64,000 bases of DNA from Actinobacillus lignieresii (GCF_900444945.1 NZ_UFRM01000001.1:2082001-2146000), one strand, 5' to 3'; positions 29,338 to 39,490 are shown, counted from the stretch's first letter. The notes: a model not told the origin generated them from the sequence alone. Made by a program: numbers and translations.

Positions 29338-31770
29338 ATGGAGATAAAATTTAATTCTTTAGCGCTTTGTCTATTATCTACAACGTTCCTCAATACTGCT
29401 TTGGCCAATGCATCGCCGATAGATATAAAGCGGGAAGAAATTGTGATTTTTTCTCGTCAAGGAGACAGCCAATTAACACAAGCGATTTCTCAACTATCTG
29501 ATTTATATAAAAAAACAGGTGATAGAAAAGTTAGAGACGATTTAATCGCATTAATGATGCGAAAAGGCGAGTTTAAGCATGCGATTAATGTTTGTGCAGA
29601 TTGTAATATTAATCATTTTTCCGAAAGTGAATTGGAAAATTTAGCCAAGGCTTATCGTAATAGTAAAGACTTCCCTAAAGCACTTCAGTTATATAGAAAA
29701 TTAAGTCAAAAATATCCTAATAATCCGAACGGTTTATTAGGAAGCGGCTTGGTTGAAGTTGAACTAAGTAAATATGCGGATGCGAAAAAACATCTTACGC
29801 AATATAAAAGTAAATTCGGTGCAGATAATAGTTATCGAGAGGCATCTAATTATTTACTGGATCATACCGAACCGAATCTTTCAAAATTAGGTCGTTGGCA
29901 TCAACAATTACAAGCAGAACCTAATCCTGAACTTGCCTTAAAACTTTATCGTCTGGCAACGAAATTAAATGTACTTCCCATTCAATCCGAATTAGTTAAA
30001 CGTTATCCGAATTTATTTTCTCAAAAAGATTTAAATTGGTTGGAACATGGTCAAGTAATATCTTCAATTAAAGGAGATGATAATTTAAAAATGTCCGGGT
30101 TAAAGTCCGGATATATGCGTCTGACAAATATCATCGATTCGCTGGAACAAGATAATCCTTTATATCGCCAAGCGGTTCAAGATCGCATGATATTAGCGAA
30201 TAAAATGAATAATAAGGCGCTCGTAATAAAAGATTACGAGATTCTGAAATCCTTGAATCAGGAAATGCCGAATTATGTGCAAGAGGCTTATGCCGATATG
30301 CTGTTAAAAGACGGTTCGCCGTTTAAAGCATTGGAAATTTATCAAAAATTAGCCGAATCGGAGCAAGCGAATAATAAGCATATAAGTACGGCCTTATTAT
30401 TTAAATTAATCAATGCGTCAAGTGATGCGGGTTATTTTGAACAGGCTCAAATATATCAAGATCAAATTAAAGAGAGTAAACAAATTTGGGATTTTACCAG
30501 AAGAACTCGCCTATTAAATCCTAATTATGAGCAAGCATTCTATAGCCAAGTCAATTTGCATAATTGGAGAGGCAATAAATCAAAAGCGGTTGCCGTGTTA
30601 GAAGATCGTTTAACTAATTTGACTCCGGGTGATCCTTGGACAATGTTGGCATTAAGCGATTTGGAATCGTCCAGAAATAACCATGACCGAGCAAACGCTT
30701 TGGCGGATAAAGCAAGCCAGTTCTTAGGTAAGGATCAAGCGCTCTATAAACATCAAAGTGCGAATATCGCCTTAAATCAAGGAAATTTCGCTAAGGCTTA
30801 TCAAATTATCGAAAGTTATACGGCGGAAGAAAAAGAATCGGCGGAAGAAAAAGAATCGGCGGAAGCGGTCTTGAAGCGATACGATGAAGTCAGAAGAGGC
30901 GGTTTTACCGCATCATTCGGTATTTCTCATCAAACGGCGCCTAGTAATAAGCAGAGTAATGAACTTAGTCAGGAATATTATTTAAATTCGGCAAAAACCC
31001 CCGAAGGGCATTACGCTTATGTGCATTATTCGGAAGATAAAGTACCGACCGAAGGTGAACTGCTTAAGCAACGTAGAATCGGTGCCGGTAGTTATCTGAA
31101 TTTCTTTCCGCTTAACCTTACGCTTGAAGCGGGTAAGGGGATTAAATTAAATGAAAAAGGATATGTTTCGGTAAATTCTGGTTACGTATTGAATGAAAAC
31201 TGGAAGTTTGAACTGTCCGGTAATATTAACGGCAGCTCGACCCCGATTAAAGCGATAAATCAAAAAGTTTATACCAAAGATATCGGATTCGGCACCACTT
31301 ATACCTATCGAGATCTTGTGCAAGTAGGAACCGGTGTGAATGCAATGAAGTTTGATGACGATAATGTACGTAAGTCATTCTATTTATGGGTGTCTTCACA
31401 AACGTTCCAATACGATCGTTGGGCGTTGAACAACGGTATTCGTTTTGATTATCAGCGTAATAAAAATATTGCGTCCGCTTGGTATTATAACCCGGATAAA
31501 AGTCGAAATATCGAATTCAGTACGGATTTAAGTTATCGCCAACCGATGAATCACGGGCTGGTTTTAACCCACCATTTAAAAGGTTTGGTCGGGAAATATA
31601 AGCAACAAAATCATAAAGCCGAACATTCATGGGCGGTTAGTTACGGACATGACTGGCGTATTACCAAAAAAATCAATTTATCTTATGAAATCGGTCGTAA
31701 GAAAAATATTTATGACGGTGCGGCCGAATTTAATAACTACGGTAACGTGAATCTTTCGTATTCTTTTTAA
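29338..31770 (+). CDS. pgaA: Poly-beta-1,6-N-acetylglucosamine export porin PgaA
   Basis: PgaA, 810 residues, is the outer-membrane exporter of the PGA biofilm polysaccharide. A signal peptide ends near LNTALA-NA. Tetratricopeptide-like helices follow in the periplasm (about 30-510; LAKAYRNSKDFPKALQLYRK is a clear repeat), then a C-terminal beta-barrel (about 540-810) ending NLSYSF with the terminal Phe expected of outer-membrane proteins. The ATG at 29338 starts the signal peptide; in-frame ATGs at 29260 and 29329 give an unlikely N-terminus. A duplicated 18-bp unit lies between the helical and barrel parts. Confidence 0.92.
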   Translation: MEIKFNSLALCLLSTTFLNTALANASPIDIKREEIVIFSRQGDSQLTQAISQLSDLYKKTGDRKVRDDLIALMMRKGEFKHAINVCADCNINHFSESELENLAKAYRNSKDFPKALQLYRKLSQKYPNNPNGLLGSGLVEVELSKYADAKKHLTQYKSKFGADNSYREASNYLLDHTEPNLSKLGRWHQQLQAEPNPELALKLYRLATKLNVLPIQSELVKRYPNLFSQKDLNWLEHGQVISSIKGDDNLKMSGLKSGYMRLTNIIDSLEQDNPLYRQAVQDRMILANKMNNKALVIKDYEILKSLNQEMPNYVQEAYADMLLKDGSPFKALEIYQKLAESEQANNKHISTALLFKLINASSDAGYFEQAQIYQDQIKESKQIWDFTRRTRLLNPNYEQAFYSQVNLHNWRGNKSKAVAVLEDRLTNLTPGDPWTMLALSDLESSRNNHDRANALADKASQFLGKDQALYKHQSANIALNQGNFAKAYQIIESYTAEEKESAEEKESAEAVLKRYDEVRRGGFTASFGISHQTAPSNKQSNELSQEYYLNSAKTPEGHYAYVHYSEDKVPTEGELLKQRRIGAGSYLNFFPLNLTLEAGKGIKLNEKGYVSVNSGYVLNENWKFELSGNINGSSTPIKAINQKVYTKDIGFGTTYTYRDLVQVGTGVNAMKFDDDNVRKSFYLWVSSQTFQYDRWALNNGIRFDYQRNKNIASAWYYNPDKSRNIEFSTDLSYRQPMNHGLVLTHHLKGLVGKYKQQNHKAEHSWAVSYGHDWRITKKINLSYEIGRKKNIYDGAAEFNNYGNVNLSYSF
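30823..30858 (+). repeat. Two exact 18-bp tandem repeats inside pgaA
   Basis: GCGGAAGAAAAAGAATCG occurs twice in a row (30823-30840 and 30841-30858), followed by a partial third GCGGAAGCG. It encodes AEEKES twice, so a change in copy number keeps the reading frame and alters only linker length. Confidence 0.9.
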
Positions 31771-31784
31771 TTTAGGTAATAACA

Positions 31785-33557
31785 ATGATATTTAAAAAAT
31801 TTAGTCGAATAATTATCGCTTGTTTGTCTTTTTTATCAATAAACGTATTGGCGAATAATACTTATAGCGTATTGGCTTACCATTCCGTTGTCGATGAAAG
31901 TGCGCCCAAAGATAAAAGATTATATGTCTCGCAGACGATTTCTTCCGATCAATTAATCGCGCATTTTAATTGGTTTAAAAGTCAAGGATATAACATTGTA
32001 AGCTGGCAACAAATTGTTGATGCTGAAAAGGGGAAAAACAAACTTCCGAATAAAGCGGTATTACTGTCTTTCGATGACGGTTATGAAACGATGTATAGCG
32101 TTATTTATCCGCTATTAAAGGCTTATAACTATCCGGCGGTCTTTGCGCCCGTTTCAAGTTGGATTAGCACGCCGATGGGACAAAAAATCCAATACGGTAA
32201 TGAAAAACTGGATCGCGAGAAATTCTTTGCGACTTGGCAACAAATCGATGAAATGCAAAACAGCGGTTTAGTTGAAATTGCCTCGCACACTCATGATTTA
32301 CACCACGGTATAAAAGCAAATCCTGGCGGTAGCCAGCTGGCGGCGATGATTGCACCGGAATACAAAAACGGTAAATACGAAACGGAAGAACAATATAAAT
32401 CCCGTATTCTGAATGATATGAAAATATCTTCCGGCCTTATTAAGAAACACACGGGCAAAGCGCCGCAAATTATGGTTTGGCCTTATGGCGCTTTTACCGA
32501 AACAACAATTAAATTGGCAAAAGAAGCCGGAATGCCGTATCACTTTACTTTGAAAGAAAAGGTGAATCGTGTCGGCGATGCGCATGTAGGACGTTTTCTC
32601 GTTGATGCGGAATCTAATTTCTCCGTAATGGCACGTTATTTGAATCGAGTGGCGGATACGGATAACGAATCCTTTGCACAGAGAAAATTACATATTAATT
32701 TAGACTTCGTATATAGCCCGGATCCGATTAAGTTTAAGGCGAATTACGATGCCTTGATTAGTAATGTCGCTAAATACGGCGTAACGGCGGTGTACTTAAA
32801 AGCGTATTCGGATAGCAATAAAGACGGCATCATTGATGCGGTCTATTTCCCTAATAAATATCTTCCGGTAAGAGCGGATATTTTTAGTCAGGTGGCTTGG
32901 CAATTACGTACGCGTGCCGGGGTGAAAGTTTATACGTGGATGCCGGCTTCGCTCGAGAGCTTACCTGAGAATTTACGTCAAGTGAATGTGATGCAATCGC
33001 TTTACCGAGATTTATCGCTTTATTCAAAAACGGACGGATTATTCTTTGACAGCAAAATCGGCAAACATAAATGGATCGATAATTCGAAAGAAACGATGGC
33101 GCTGACGAAATTGTGGACGGAAGCGGCGGAACCTTACTTCTTCTTTAATCGATATACGCAAAGAATTTCCAGAAATATTCACCCGTTAGATACGAATTTT
33201 ACTCAAAATTTAGTCGAGTTTAGTAAGAATTACGACGGTATTTTAATTGAGGTGCGCCCTTATTCGTTAGGCGGTGTGACGACTAAGCGGGAAGCTAAAA
33301 ATTGGTTACTCGATATCGTTCAGCGAGTGAAAGATTCTAATGTTGAGAAGAAACAGATTTTATTCGATTTCTCGGTAGTGAATCCCAAAACATCGGAAAA
33401 TCTCTCGTCGGAAGAGTTGATCAGCTGGATTAAATTATTAGAAAAACATCAAATAATAAGTTTCGGTTATTACCCGAATAGATATTTATTTGATGAAAAA
33501 ATGCTGCAAAAAATGAAACCTTATGTTTCAAGTAATAGAGATATCACAAGGAAGTAG
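31785..33557 (+). CDS. pgaB: PGA N-deacetylase PgaB
   Basis: PgaB, 590 residues, removes some N-acetyl groups from PGA in the periplasm, which is required for export. It has an N-terminal polysaccharide deacetylase (NodB) domain, about 25-290: the LLSFDDGYETM motif near residue 105 carries the catalytic Asp and metal Asp, and SHTHDLHH near 167 the metal histidines. A C-terminal glycoside-hydrolase-like domain (about 300-585) follows. Unlike E. coli PgaB, the N-terminus lacks a good lipobox; an ordinary signal peptide ending VLA-NN fits better, so this enzyme may be soluble. Confidence 0.93.
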   Translation: MIFKKFSRIIIACLSFLSINVLANNTYSVLAYHSVVDESAPKDKRLYVSQTISSDQLIAHFNWFKSQGYNIVSWQQIVDAEKGKNKLPNKAVLLSFDDGYETMYSVIYPLLKAYNYPAVFAPVSSWISTPMGQKIQYGNEKLDREKFFATWQQIDEMQNSGLVEIASHTHDLHHGIKANPGGSQLAAMIAPEYKNGKYETEEQYKSRILNDMKISSGLIKKHTGKAPQIMVWPYGAFTETTIKLAKEAGMPYHFTLKEKVNRVGDAHVGRFLVDAESNFSVMARYLNRVADTDNESFAQRKLHINLDFVYSPDPIKFKANYDALISNVAKYGVTAVYLKAYSDSNKDGIIDAVYFPNKYLPVRADIFSQVAWQLRTRAGVKVYTWMPASLESLPENLRQVNVMQSLYRDLSLYSKTDGLFFDSKIGKHKWIDNSKETMALTKLWTEAAEPYFFFNRYTQRISRNIHPLDTNFTQNLVEFSKNYDGILIEVRPYSLGGVTTKREAKNWLLDIVQRVKDSNVEKKQILFDFSVVNPKTSENLSSEELISWIKLLEKHQIISFGYYPNRYLFDEKMLQKMKPYVSSNRDITRK

Positions 33558-33565
33558 GCGGATAT

Positions 33566-34801
33566 ATGATTCTAGAAATATTCAGTTTATTTGTATTTGC
33601 TTATCCGGCGGTAATGGCATTTTATTGGGCTTTTGCAGGGCTTACATATTTTTTATTTAAAGAAAAGTTAAAAGTACCGCCGAATTTTGATCAAATGAAG
33701 CATGAAGAAGTACCGTTAGTCAGCTTAATGGTGCCTTGCTATAACGAATCGGATAACTTAGACGAAGCGATTCCGCATTTGCTCAATCTAAAATATCCGA
33801 ATTACGAACTGATTTTTATTAATGACGGCAGTAAAGATCATACCGGAGAGATTATCGATAAGTGGGCGAAAAGAGATAAGCGCGTCGTTGCGTTACACCA
33901 AGCGAACTCCGGTAAAGCCAGCGCGTTAAATAACGGTCTGCGAATCGCAAGAGGTAAGTATGTCGGTTGCATAGACGGTGATGCGGTATTGGATTACAAG
34001 GCGTTGGATTATATGGTGCAGGCGTTGGAATCTAATCCTCGATACGGTGCGGTGACCGGTAATCCGCGAGTACGTAATCGAAGCACGATTTTAGGACGCT
34101 TACAAGTGTCCGAATTCAGCTCGATTATCGGTTTAATTAAACGTGCGCAATGTTTAATGGGAACCATCTTTACCGTGTCGGGCGTGTGTTGTTTATTCAG
34201 AAAAGACATAATGTTCGAGATCGGCGGTTGGAGTACGAACATGATTACGGAAGATATTGACGTCAGTTGGAAAATCCAAACGTCGGGTTATGACATTTTC
34301 TACGAACCGAGAGCGCTATGCTGGGTATTGATGCCGGAAACCATAAACGGTCTGTTTAAACAACGTCTTCGTTGGGCGCAAGGCGGTGCGGAAACCATGA
34401 TGAAATATTTTCCGCAAATTTGGCGTTTGAAAAATCGCCGTTTATGGCCGATGTTTATCGAATATATTGTGACCGCAATTTGGGCGTCGTTACTTTTAGT
34501 TTCAATTTTACTGAGTATATATAACCTGATCTTTGATAACCAAATCGGTTTGTTGGATTGGGCCGAGTTAAAACCGAGCATTGCGATACTGTTTATCGCT
34601 TTTTTCACTCAATTAAGTATCAGTCTTTATATCGATAATCGCTATGAAAAAGGCGTAGTGAAATATGCATTTTCTTGTATTTGGTATCCTTGGCTGTATT
34701 GGAGCCTAAATACGATTACTTTACTGTGCGGTATCCCGAAAGCGATTTTCCGAAATAAAACCAAATTAGCGGTATGGACCAGTCCTGATAGAGGAGTTTA
34801 A
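33566..34801 (+). CDS. pgaC: PGA synthase PgaC, processive glycosyltransferase
   Basis: PgaC, 411 residues, is the inner-membrane GT2 enzyme that polymerises UDP-N-acetylglucosamine into poly-beta-1,6-GlcNAc. It has one N-terminal span, then the GT2 domain with MVPCYNESDNLDEAIP (near 52), FINDGSKDHTGE (near 90), the metal-binding DGDAVLD (near 138), the acceptor motif TEDIDVSWK (near 230) and QRLRWAQGG (near 268, the QxxRW of processive synthases), then C-terminal spans. Confidence 0.95.
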   Translation: MILEIFSLFVFAYPAVMAFYWAFAGLTYFLFKEKLKVPPNFDQMKHEEVPLVSLMVPCYNESDNLDEAIPHLLNLKYPNYELIFINDGSKDHTGEIIDKWAKRDKRVVALHQANSGKASALNNGLRIARGKYVGCIDGDAVLDYKALDYMVQALESNPRYGAVTGNPRVRNRSTILGRLQVSEFSSIIGLIKRAQCLMGTIFTVSGVCCLFRKDIMFEIGGWSTNMITEDIDVSWKIQTSGYDIFYEPRALCWVLMPETINGLFKQRLRWAQGGAETMMKYFPQIWRLKNRRLWPMFIEYIVTAIWASLLLVSILLSIYNLIFDNQIGLLDWAELKPSIAILFIAFFTQLSISLYIDNRYEKGVVKYAFSCIWYPWLYWSLNTITLLCGIPKAIFRNKTKLAVWTSPDRGV

Positions 34802-34802
34802 T

Positions 34803-35087
34803 ATGTCGGCGCAACAATTACAGAAATTAATGATTATTAACAAAACTAAACAACTCGGTTGGTGGATTCGTTTAAAAAGCTTGTTTATCACTTTGCTGAC
34901 TTGGGGCATTTGGTTAGTGATGGCATTTATGATTTGGCAATATCGAAACAGCCTTTTAGATTCACCGGTCATTGATATTTATTATATCGGAGAGGTTATT
35001 CTGTTTATCTTTGCCGTGGTGTTTACTTTGATCTTTTTGACGGTGTGTTGGTCGTATCTGGCTAAAAGTCGCCATAAAAAACCTTAA
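34803..35087 (+). CDS. pgaD: PGA biosynthesis protein PgaD
   Basis: PgaD, 94 residues, has two membrane spans (about 23-43 and 60-83). It assists PgaC in the inner membrane; in E. coli the PgaC-PgaD pair is the cyclic-di-GMP-responsive synthase. It starts one base after the pgaC stop and ends the operon. The sequence is weakly conserved, so position and topology carry the call. Confidence 0.88.
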   Translation: MSAQQLQKLMIINKTKQLGWWIRLKSLFITLLTWGIWLVMAFMIWQYRNSLLDSPVIDIYYIGEVILFIFAVVFTLIFLTVCWSYLAKSRHKKP

Positions 35088-35114
35088 GACGACATACGAA
35101 CCGATCAAATAGAA

Positions 35115-35160
35115 AAGCGGTTGAATTTGCAAAAAATCTTGTAAATTCAACCGCTTGTTT
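35115..35160. terminator. Bidirectional terminator between pgaD and tpiA
   Basis: AAGCGGTTGAATTTGC opposite TAAATTCAACCGCTT, then GTTT; an uptake-sequence pair serving two convergent genes. Confidence 0.75.
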
Positions 35161-35190
35161 ATTATTAGTGATGACAGATTATATCACAAA

Positions 35191-35961
35191 TTACGCTTTC
35201 GCTTTTTCCGCCGCTTTGACGATAACCGCAAATGCAGGCGCTTTTAATGACGCACCGCCGACTAACGCACCGTCGATATCCGGCTGAGTGAATAATTCCG
35301 CCGCATTCGCATCGTTTACCGAACCGCCGTATTGGATAATCACTTGATCCGCAACCGCTTGTGATTTCGCTGCAATGTGACCGCGGATGAATGCGTGAAC
35401 CGCTTGCGCTTGCGCAGGAGTTGCGGATTTACCGGTACCGATAGCCCAAATCGGTTCGTAGGCGATTACCGCACCGTTAAACGCTTCAACGCCTAACGCA
35501 TCGATTACCGCATCAATTTGTTTTGCGCATACCGCTTCGGTTTGACCCGCTTCGTTTTCCGCTTCGGTTTCACCGATACATAATACCGGTACTAAACCCG
35601 CCGCTTTTAACGCAGCGAATTTTTTCGCAATGAACGTATCGCATTCTTTGTGATAAGTACGACGCTCGGAGTGACCGATAATAATATATTTTGCACCGAA
35701 GTCTTTTAACATTTCGGTTGAAATATCACCGGTAAATGCACCTTGTACGTTTACGTCTACGTTTTGTGCGCCTAATGCGATGACTGATTGACCCGCTAAT
35801 GCCGCTTCCGCTTCCGCTAAGTACATTACCGGCGGCGCGATTGCAACGTCACAGCCTTTAACATCCGCCAATTCCGCTTTTAAGCCGGCGATTAACTCTT
35901 TTGTAAATGCTTTGCTACCGTTTAATTTCCAGTTACCCATTACAAGTGGACGACGTGCCAT
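35191..35961 (-). CDS. tpiA: Triose-phosphate isomerase
   Basis: TpiA, 256 residues, interconverts dihydroxyacetone phosphate and glyceraldehyde 3-phosphate. Active-site residues are visible: the Asn/Lys pair in GNWKLNG (N10, K12), the catalytic His in IIIGHSERR (near 95) and the catalytic Glu in [16 protein letters not shown] (near 167), with loop 6 following. GGSVNDANA and [10 protein letters not shown] bind the phosphate. Confidence 0.98.
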
Positions 35962-36234
35962 GTGATTTCTCCTATTGAGTTTGAATATAAAAATAAGTAA
36001 TACGAACTATACCAAATTTTATGAAAATTTTTGATTCTTTTCGCAAAGAATTGCGACCTATATCAATTAACAATCAGAATAACGAAAAATCATCACGCTT
36101 TAACGTAACTAAATTCAGTGAAAATAAAAGATGTCGCTTTTAAAGTGAGCGATAACTGTTAAAATAGCAAGATAAGATTCAATAGGCAGGAAAGTACTTT
36201 AGTGTACTTTTTTATGCCTGAACAAGGACATTCA
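35962..36234. promoter_or_regulatory. Divergent tpiA / truD intergenic region
   Basis: A 273-base region with both promoters. Visible structures are CGCTTTTAAAGTGAGCG near 36134 and a terminator-like hairpin AAAGTAC-TTTAGT-GTACTTT at 36191-36210 followed by Ts, only 25 bases before truD. No well-spaced promoter could be fixed with confidence. Confidence 0.5.
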
Positions 36235-37248
36235 ATGCAATTAAATTATCTCTTAGGGCAACCGCAACAAGCGGGCAGATTGAAGGCGGAATTTGCAGAT
36301 TTTATCGTACGTGAAGAATTGGGTTATCCGCTTAGCGGCGAAGGCGAATTTGTGGCGGTAAAAATCCGTAAAACCAATGCGAACACATTGTTTGTCGGCG
36401 AACGACTGGCAAAATTTGCCGGTATTTCCGAACGAAATATGAGCTACGCCGGTCTTAAAGATCGTCATGCGGTAACCGAACAATGGTTTTGTTTGCACTT
36501 AGCCGGCAAAGAAACGCCTGATTTTACGCAATTTGAATATGAGGGCGTAGAGGTGTTGGAAGTTACTCGCCATAATCGTAAGATCCGTGTCGGAAGCCTT
36601 GCCGGAAATCATTTTGAATTGTTATTGCGCGATGTGAATGAATCGGAAGAATTGAACCAACGTTTAAACCGTTTACAAGCGGTCGGATTTCCGAATTATT
36701 TTACCGAGCAGCGTTTTGGCAGAGACGGTCACAATTTAACGCAAGCATTGCGTTGGGCAAATGGCGAAATAGCGGTTAAAGATCGTAAAAAACGTAGTTT
36801 TTATTTATCGGCGGCACGTAGCGAAGTGTTTAACTTAGTGGTTTCGCAACGTATTGCCGATCATTTAACTCAAACCGTATTAGCCGGCGATTATGTGCAG
36901 TTAGCCGGTTCAAACAGTTTTTTTATGGTGGAAGAAAAGGAAGTTGCCGAAACGCAACAGCGTTTAGCATCGGGCGACGTGTTATTAACCGCTCCGTTAA
37001 TCGGAGAAAAATCGTTAGAATTAACCGCTTGCGAGCAAGAAAAAGCGATAATTGCGCAACATTCGACGTTAGTCGAATTGATGAAAAAAGAACGTATGGC
37101 AAACGTACGCCGTGCGATGTTGTGTAAACCGCAAAATTTTTCGTGGCGATTTGAAGCCGAGGGCTTACGACTTCGTTTCTTTTTAGATTCGGGAAGCTAT
37201 GCTACCGCATTAGTGCGAGAATTAATTCAATTAACGGAACAAGAATAA
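36235..37248 (+). CDS. truD: tRNA pseudouridine(13) synthase TruD
   Basis: TruD, 337 residues, makes pseudouridine at position 13 of tRNA-Glu. The catalytic Asp lies in [15 protein letters not shown] near residue 80; the [16 protein letters not shown] segment near 155 is typical of the family, as is the C-terminal [16 protein letters not shown] 36235 has AAGGA nine bases upstream; an upstream in-frame ATG lies next to the hairpin. The stop overlaps the surE start by one base. Confidence 0.95.
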   Translation: MQLNYLLGQPQQAGRLKAEFADFIVREELGYPLSGEGEFVAVKIRKTNANTLFVGERLAKFAGISERNMSYAGLKDRHAVTEQWFCLHLAGKETPDFTQFEYEGVEVLEVTRHNRKIRVGSLAGNHFELLLRDVNESEELNQRLNRLQAVGFPNYFTEQRFGRDGHNLTQALRWANGEIAVKDRKKRSFYLSAARSEVFNLVVSQRIADHLTQTVLAGDYVQLAGSNSFFMVEEKEVAETQQRLASGDVLLTAPLIGEKSLELTACEQEKAIIAQHSTLVELMKKERMANVRRAMLCKPQNFSWRFEAEGLRLRFFLDSGSYATALVRELIQLTEQE

Positions 37249-38012
37249 TGAATATCTTAATCAGTAATGATGACGGCTATCACGCACAGGGCATTCAAAC
37301 ACTTGCCGAAACGTTGCGCGATGCAGGACATTCGGTGACGGTAATTGCGCCGGATCGCAATCGCAGTGCCGCATCAAGTTGTTTAACTTTGATGGAACCG
37401 ATTCGTGTACATCAACTTGACGAATTTAATTATGCTGTGATTGCCGGTACGCCGGCGGATTGTGTACACTTAGCCCTTAACGGCTTTTTTGAGCAATCGT
37501 TCGATTTAGTTATTTCGGGGATTAACCACGGTGCAAATTTAGGTGATGATGTGGTTTATTCGGGAACGGTCGCCGCTGCGCTTGAAGGTCGTCATTTACC
37601 TTATCCGAGTTTAGCGATTTCGTTAGTGGGCAGAAAATCCGAAGGGCATTTATTCGGTAATAATCATTTTGAAACGGCAGCTAAAGTCGTATTGGATTTA
37701 TTACCGAAAGTCCAACAAGGGATTTTACCCGCACGTCAAATTTTAAATATTAATGTACCGGATTTACCTTACGAACAAGTTAAAGGCGTGATGATTACCC
37801 GTTTAGGGCATCGTTCGCCGGCGGCGGAAATCGTGAAACGAGAAGATCCTCGCGGCGCAACGATTTATTGGCTGGGGGCGAACGGCGTGCCGGTAGATGC
37901 GAGTGAAGGTACCGATTTTTATGCGTTGGCACATGATTATGTCTCCGTTACGCCGATTCAGGCGGATATGACGGCGCACTATTCCATTCAAGCTCTTAAG
38001 GATACTTTTTAA
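37248..38012 (+). CDS. surE: 5'/3'-nucleotidase SurE
   Basis: SurE, 254 residues, dephosphorylates nucleoside monophosphates and short polyphosphates. The metal site is [15 protein letters not shown] at the N-terminus (two adjacent Asp near residues 8-9), followed by [14 protein letters not shown] near 35 and [19 protein letters not shown] near 92. It lies between truD and yqaA with one-base overlaps on both sides, so the three are a tight operon. Confidence 0.97.
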   Translation: MNILISNDDGYHAQGIQTLAETLRDAGHSVTVIAPDRNRSAASSCLTLMEPIRVHQLDEFNYAVIAGTPADCVHLALNGFFEQSFDLVISGINHGANLGDDVVYSGTVAAALEGRHLPYPSLAISLVGRKSEGHLFGNNHFETAAKVVLDLLPKVQQGILPARQILNINVPDLPYEQVKGVMITRLGHRSPAAEIVKREDPRGATIYWLGANGVPVDASEGTDFYALAHDYVSVTPIQADMTAHYSIQALKDTF

Positions 38013-38596
38013 TGAAATTATTTGGTCCGATTTATGATAAAACGATGGAATGGTCTAAACACCGTTTTGCCGATTTCTGGTTGAGTTTCGTGAGTTTTAT
38101 CGAGGCGATTTTCTTTCCGATTCCACCGGACGTGATGTTGATTCCGATGTCGATGGGCAAACCGCAAAAGGCGATGCGTTATGCGATTTATACCACGATT
38201 GCTTCGGTACTCGGCGGTATTATCGGCTATTTTATCGGTTTGTATGCGTTTGAATGGGTACAAGGATTAATTGCCGATTGGGGAATGCAAGCGAATTTCG
38301 ATAAAGCGAGATCTTGGTTTGAAACTTGGGGTGTCGCAGTCGTTTTTTTAGCCGGCTTCTCGCCAATTCCTTATAAAGTGTTTACAATCTGTGCAGGCGT
38401 AATGCAGATGGCATTTTTCCCGTTCGTCATTACTGCGGCGATTTCTCGCTTTGCCCGTTTTGCGTTGGTAGCAAAACTGTCGGCGTGGGGCGGAGAAAAA
38501 TATGCGGAAAAAATTCGTCGTTCTATCGAATTAATCGGTTGGGGAACGATTGTTGCGGCAGCCTTAGCTTATATCGCTTATCAATTATTTAAATAA
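38012..38596 (+). CDS. yqaA: YqaA/DedA-type inner membrane protein
   Basis: A 194-residue membrane protein of the SNARE-associated/DedA group: FIEAIFFPIPPDVMLIPMSM near residue 30, a re-entrant-loop-like AGFSPIPYKVFTICAGVMQM near 113, and a final span near 175. DedA-type proteins move or flip lipids across the inner membrane; the substrate of this branch is not settled. The same neighbour order surE-yqaA-nlpD occurs in other Pasteurellaceae. Confidence 0.85.
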   Translation: MKLFGPIYDKTMEWSKHRFADFWLSFVSFIEAIFFPIPPDVMLIPMSMGKPQKAMRYAIYTTIASVLGGIIGYFIGLYAFEWVQGLIADWGMQANFDKARSWFETWGVAVVFLAGFSPIPYKVFTICAGVMQMAFFPFVITAAISRFARFALVAKLSAWGGEKYAEKIRRSIELIGWGTIVAAALAYIAYQLFK

Positions 38597-38607
38597 AGGA
38601 TATGACA

Positions 38608-39174
38608 ATGAAGAAATCATTTATTTTATTCCCATTAGCGGTTTCAGTTTCTTTAGCCTTATCGGGCTGTTCGTCTTCTTCGTCTGATGGGGCGGAAGTG
38701 GCGGATGTGAATTCAAACGGTATTTCATCGACAACCGCATTGCCGAGCTGGCAAGCGACGGATTCGATTCAATCGGTAGAAATGCCGGCGTCTATGGCAT
38801 CGGCTCCGTCACGGACAATCGAGCAAAATACCGCTTATAATAATCAAACCGCTTATACGCAACCGGTTAATAGCGTACCGCAACAGCCTGTGGTTCAAAC
38901 TCCGGTACAATCCGCACCGAGCTATACAAGCGAAAGCGGTGCCGGTAGCAATATGATTGGTAATTGCCGAGTGGTAAGAGATGCGTTAGGCGCACCGGTT
39001 TATGCGGAAATTACCAAAGGTTGTTATACCGATAGTAGTTATACGGTCGGAAAAAGCGATACAATGTATTTAATTTCGTATCTTACCGGTCAAACGCCGG
39101 CACAAATTGCGGCATTAAATAATCTCAGTGTAGAGAGTAAATTACACGTAGGTCAAATACTACGTGTAAGATAA
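38608..39174 (+). CDS. LysM-domain lipoprotein, NlpD-like without peptidase domain
   Basis: A 188-residue lipoprotein with lipobox LSGC (Cys near 21), a Ser/Gln/Pro-rich linker (about 22-110), and a C-terminal LysM-like domain (about 140-187, YTVGKSDTMYLISYLTGQ) for peptidoglycan binding. The region before LysM (DALGAPVYAEITKGCYTDSSY) matches the equivalent part of the nlpD product two genes on, so this is a paralogue that lacks the M23 domain. ATG 38608 fits AAAGGA at 38595-38600 better than ATG 38602. Confidence 0.8.
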   Translation: MKKSFILFPLAVSVSLALSGCSSSSSDGAEVADVNSNGISSTTALPSWQATDSIQSVEMPASMASAPSRTIEQNTAYNNQTAYTQPVNSVPQQPVVQTPVQSAPSYTSESGAGSNMIGNCRVVRDALGAPVYAEITKGCYTDSSYTVGKSDTMYLISYLTGQTPAQIAALNNLSVESKLHVGQILRVR

Positions 39175-39259
39175 CGGTAGGTTTATTTTGTTAGTATTAA
39201 CGACAGTTGTGCTTTGCCGCTGTCGTTTTATTCGTTTTTAGATTTTAAAGGAAAGTAAT

Positions 39260-39457
39260 ATGAAAAAGGCATTCTTATTATTGCCGTTTATGATAAGCCT
39301 GACCGCTTGCGGAGCAAGTGAGAACGCACCGAAAGACGATGCGGAATTGGCGCCGGGGATTATGCAACCCGTTTCCGGATCAGGCGCATCGACAGGAAGC
39401 TACGGTTGGTCGTCAGACGTTGAGTCCGCACCGATGCCGGCTTCAATGACTAAATAA
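39260..39457 (+). CDS. Small lipoprotein related to the NlpD N-terminus
   Basis: A 65-residue lipoprotein with lipobox LTAC (Cys near 17). The short mature part (APGIMQPVSGSG...YGWSSDVESAPMPASM) closely resembles the segment after the lipid anchor of the next gene's product (TPGVMQPVAGS...YGWQSDIQPASMP). It ends in an ordinary TAA with its own AAAGGAAAG ribosome site, so it is either a real small lipoprotein or a decayed partial duplicate of nlpD. Confidence 0.7.
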   Translation: MKKAFLLLPFMISLTACGASENAPKDDAELAPGIMQPVSGSGASTGSYGWSSDVESAPMPASMTK

Positions 39458-39490
39458 TCATTTTAGCATACGAAAGGATAAATTGAACAG

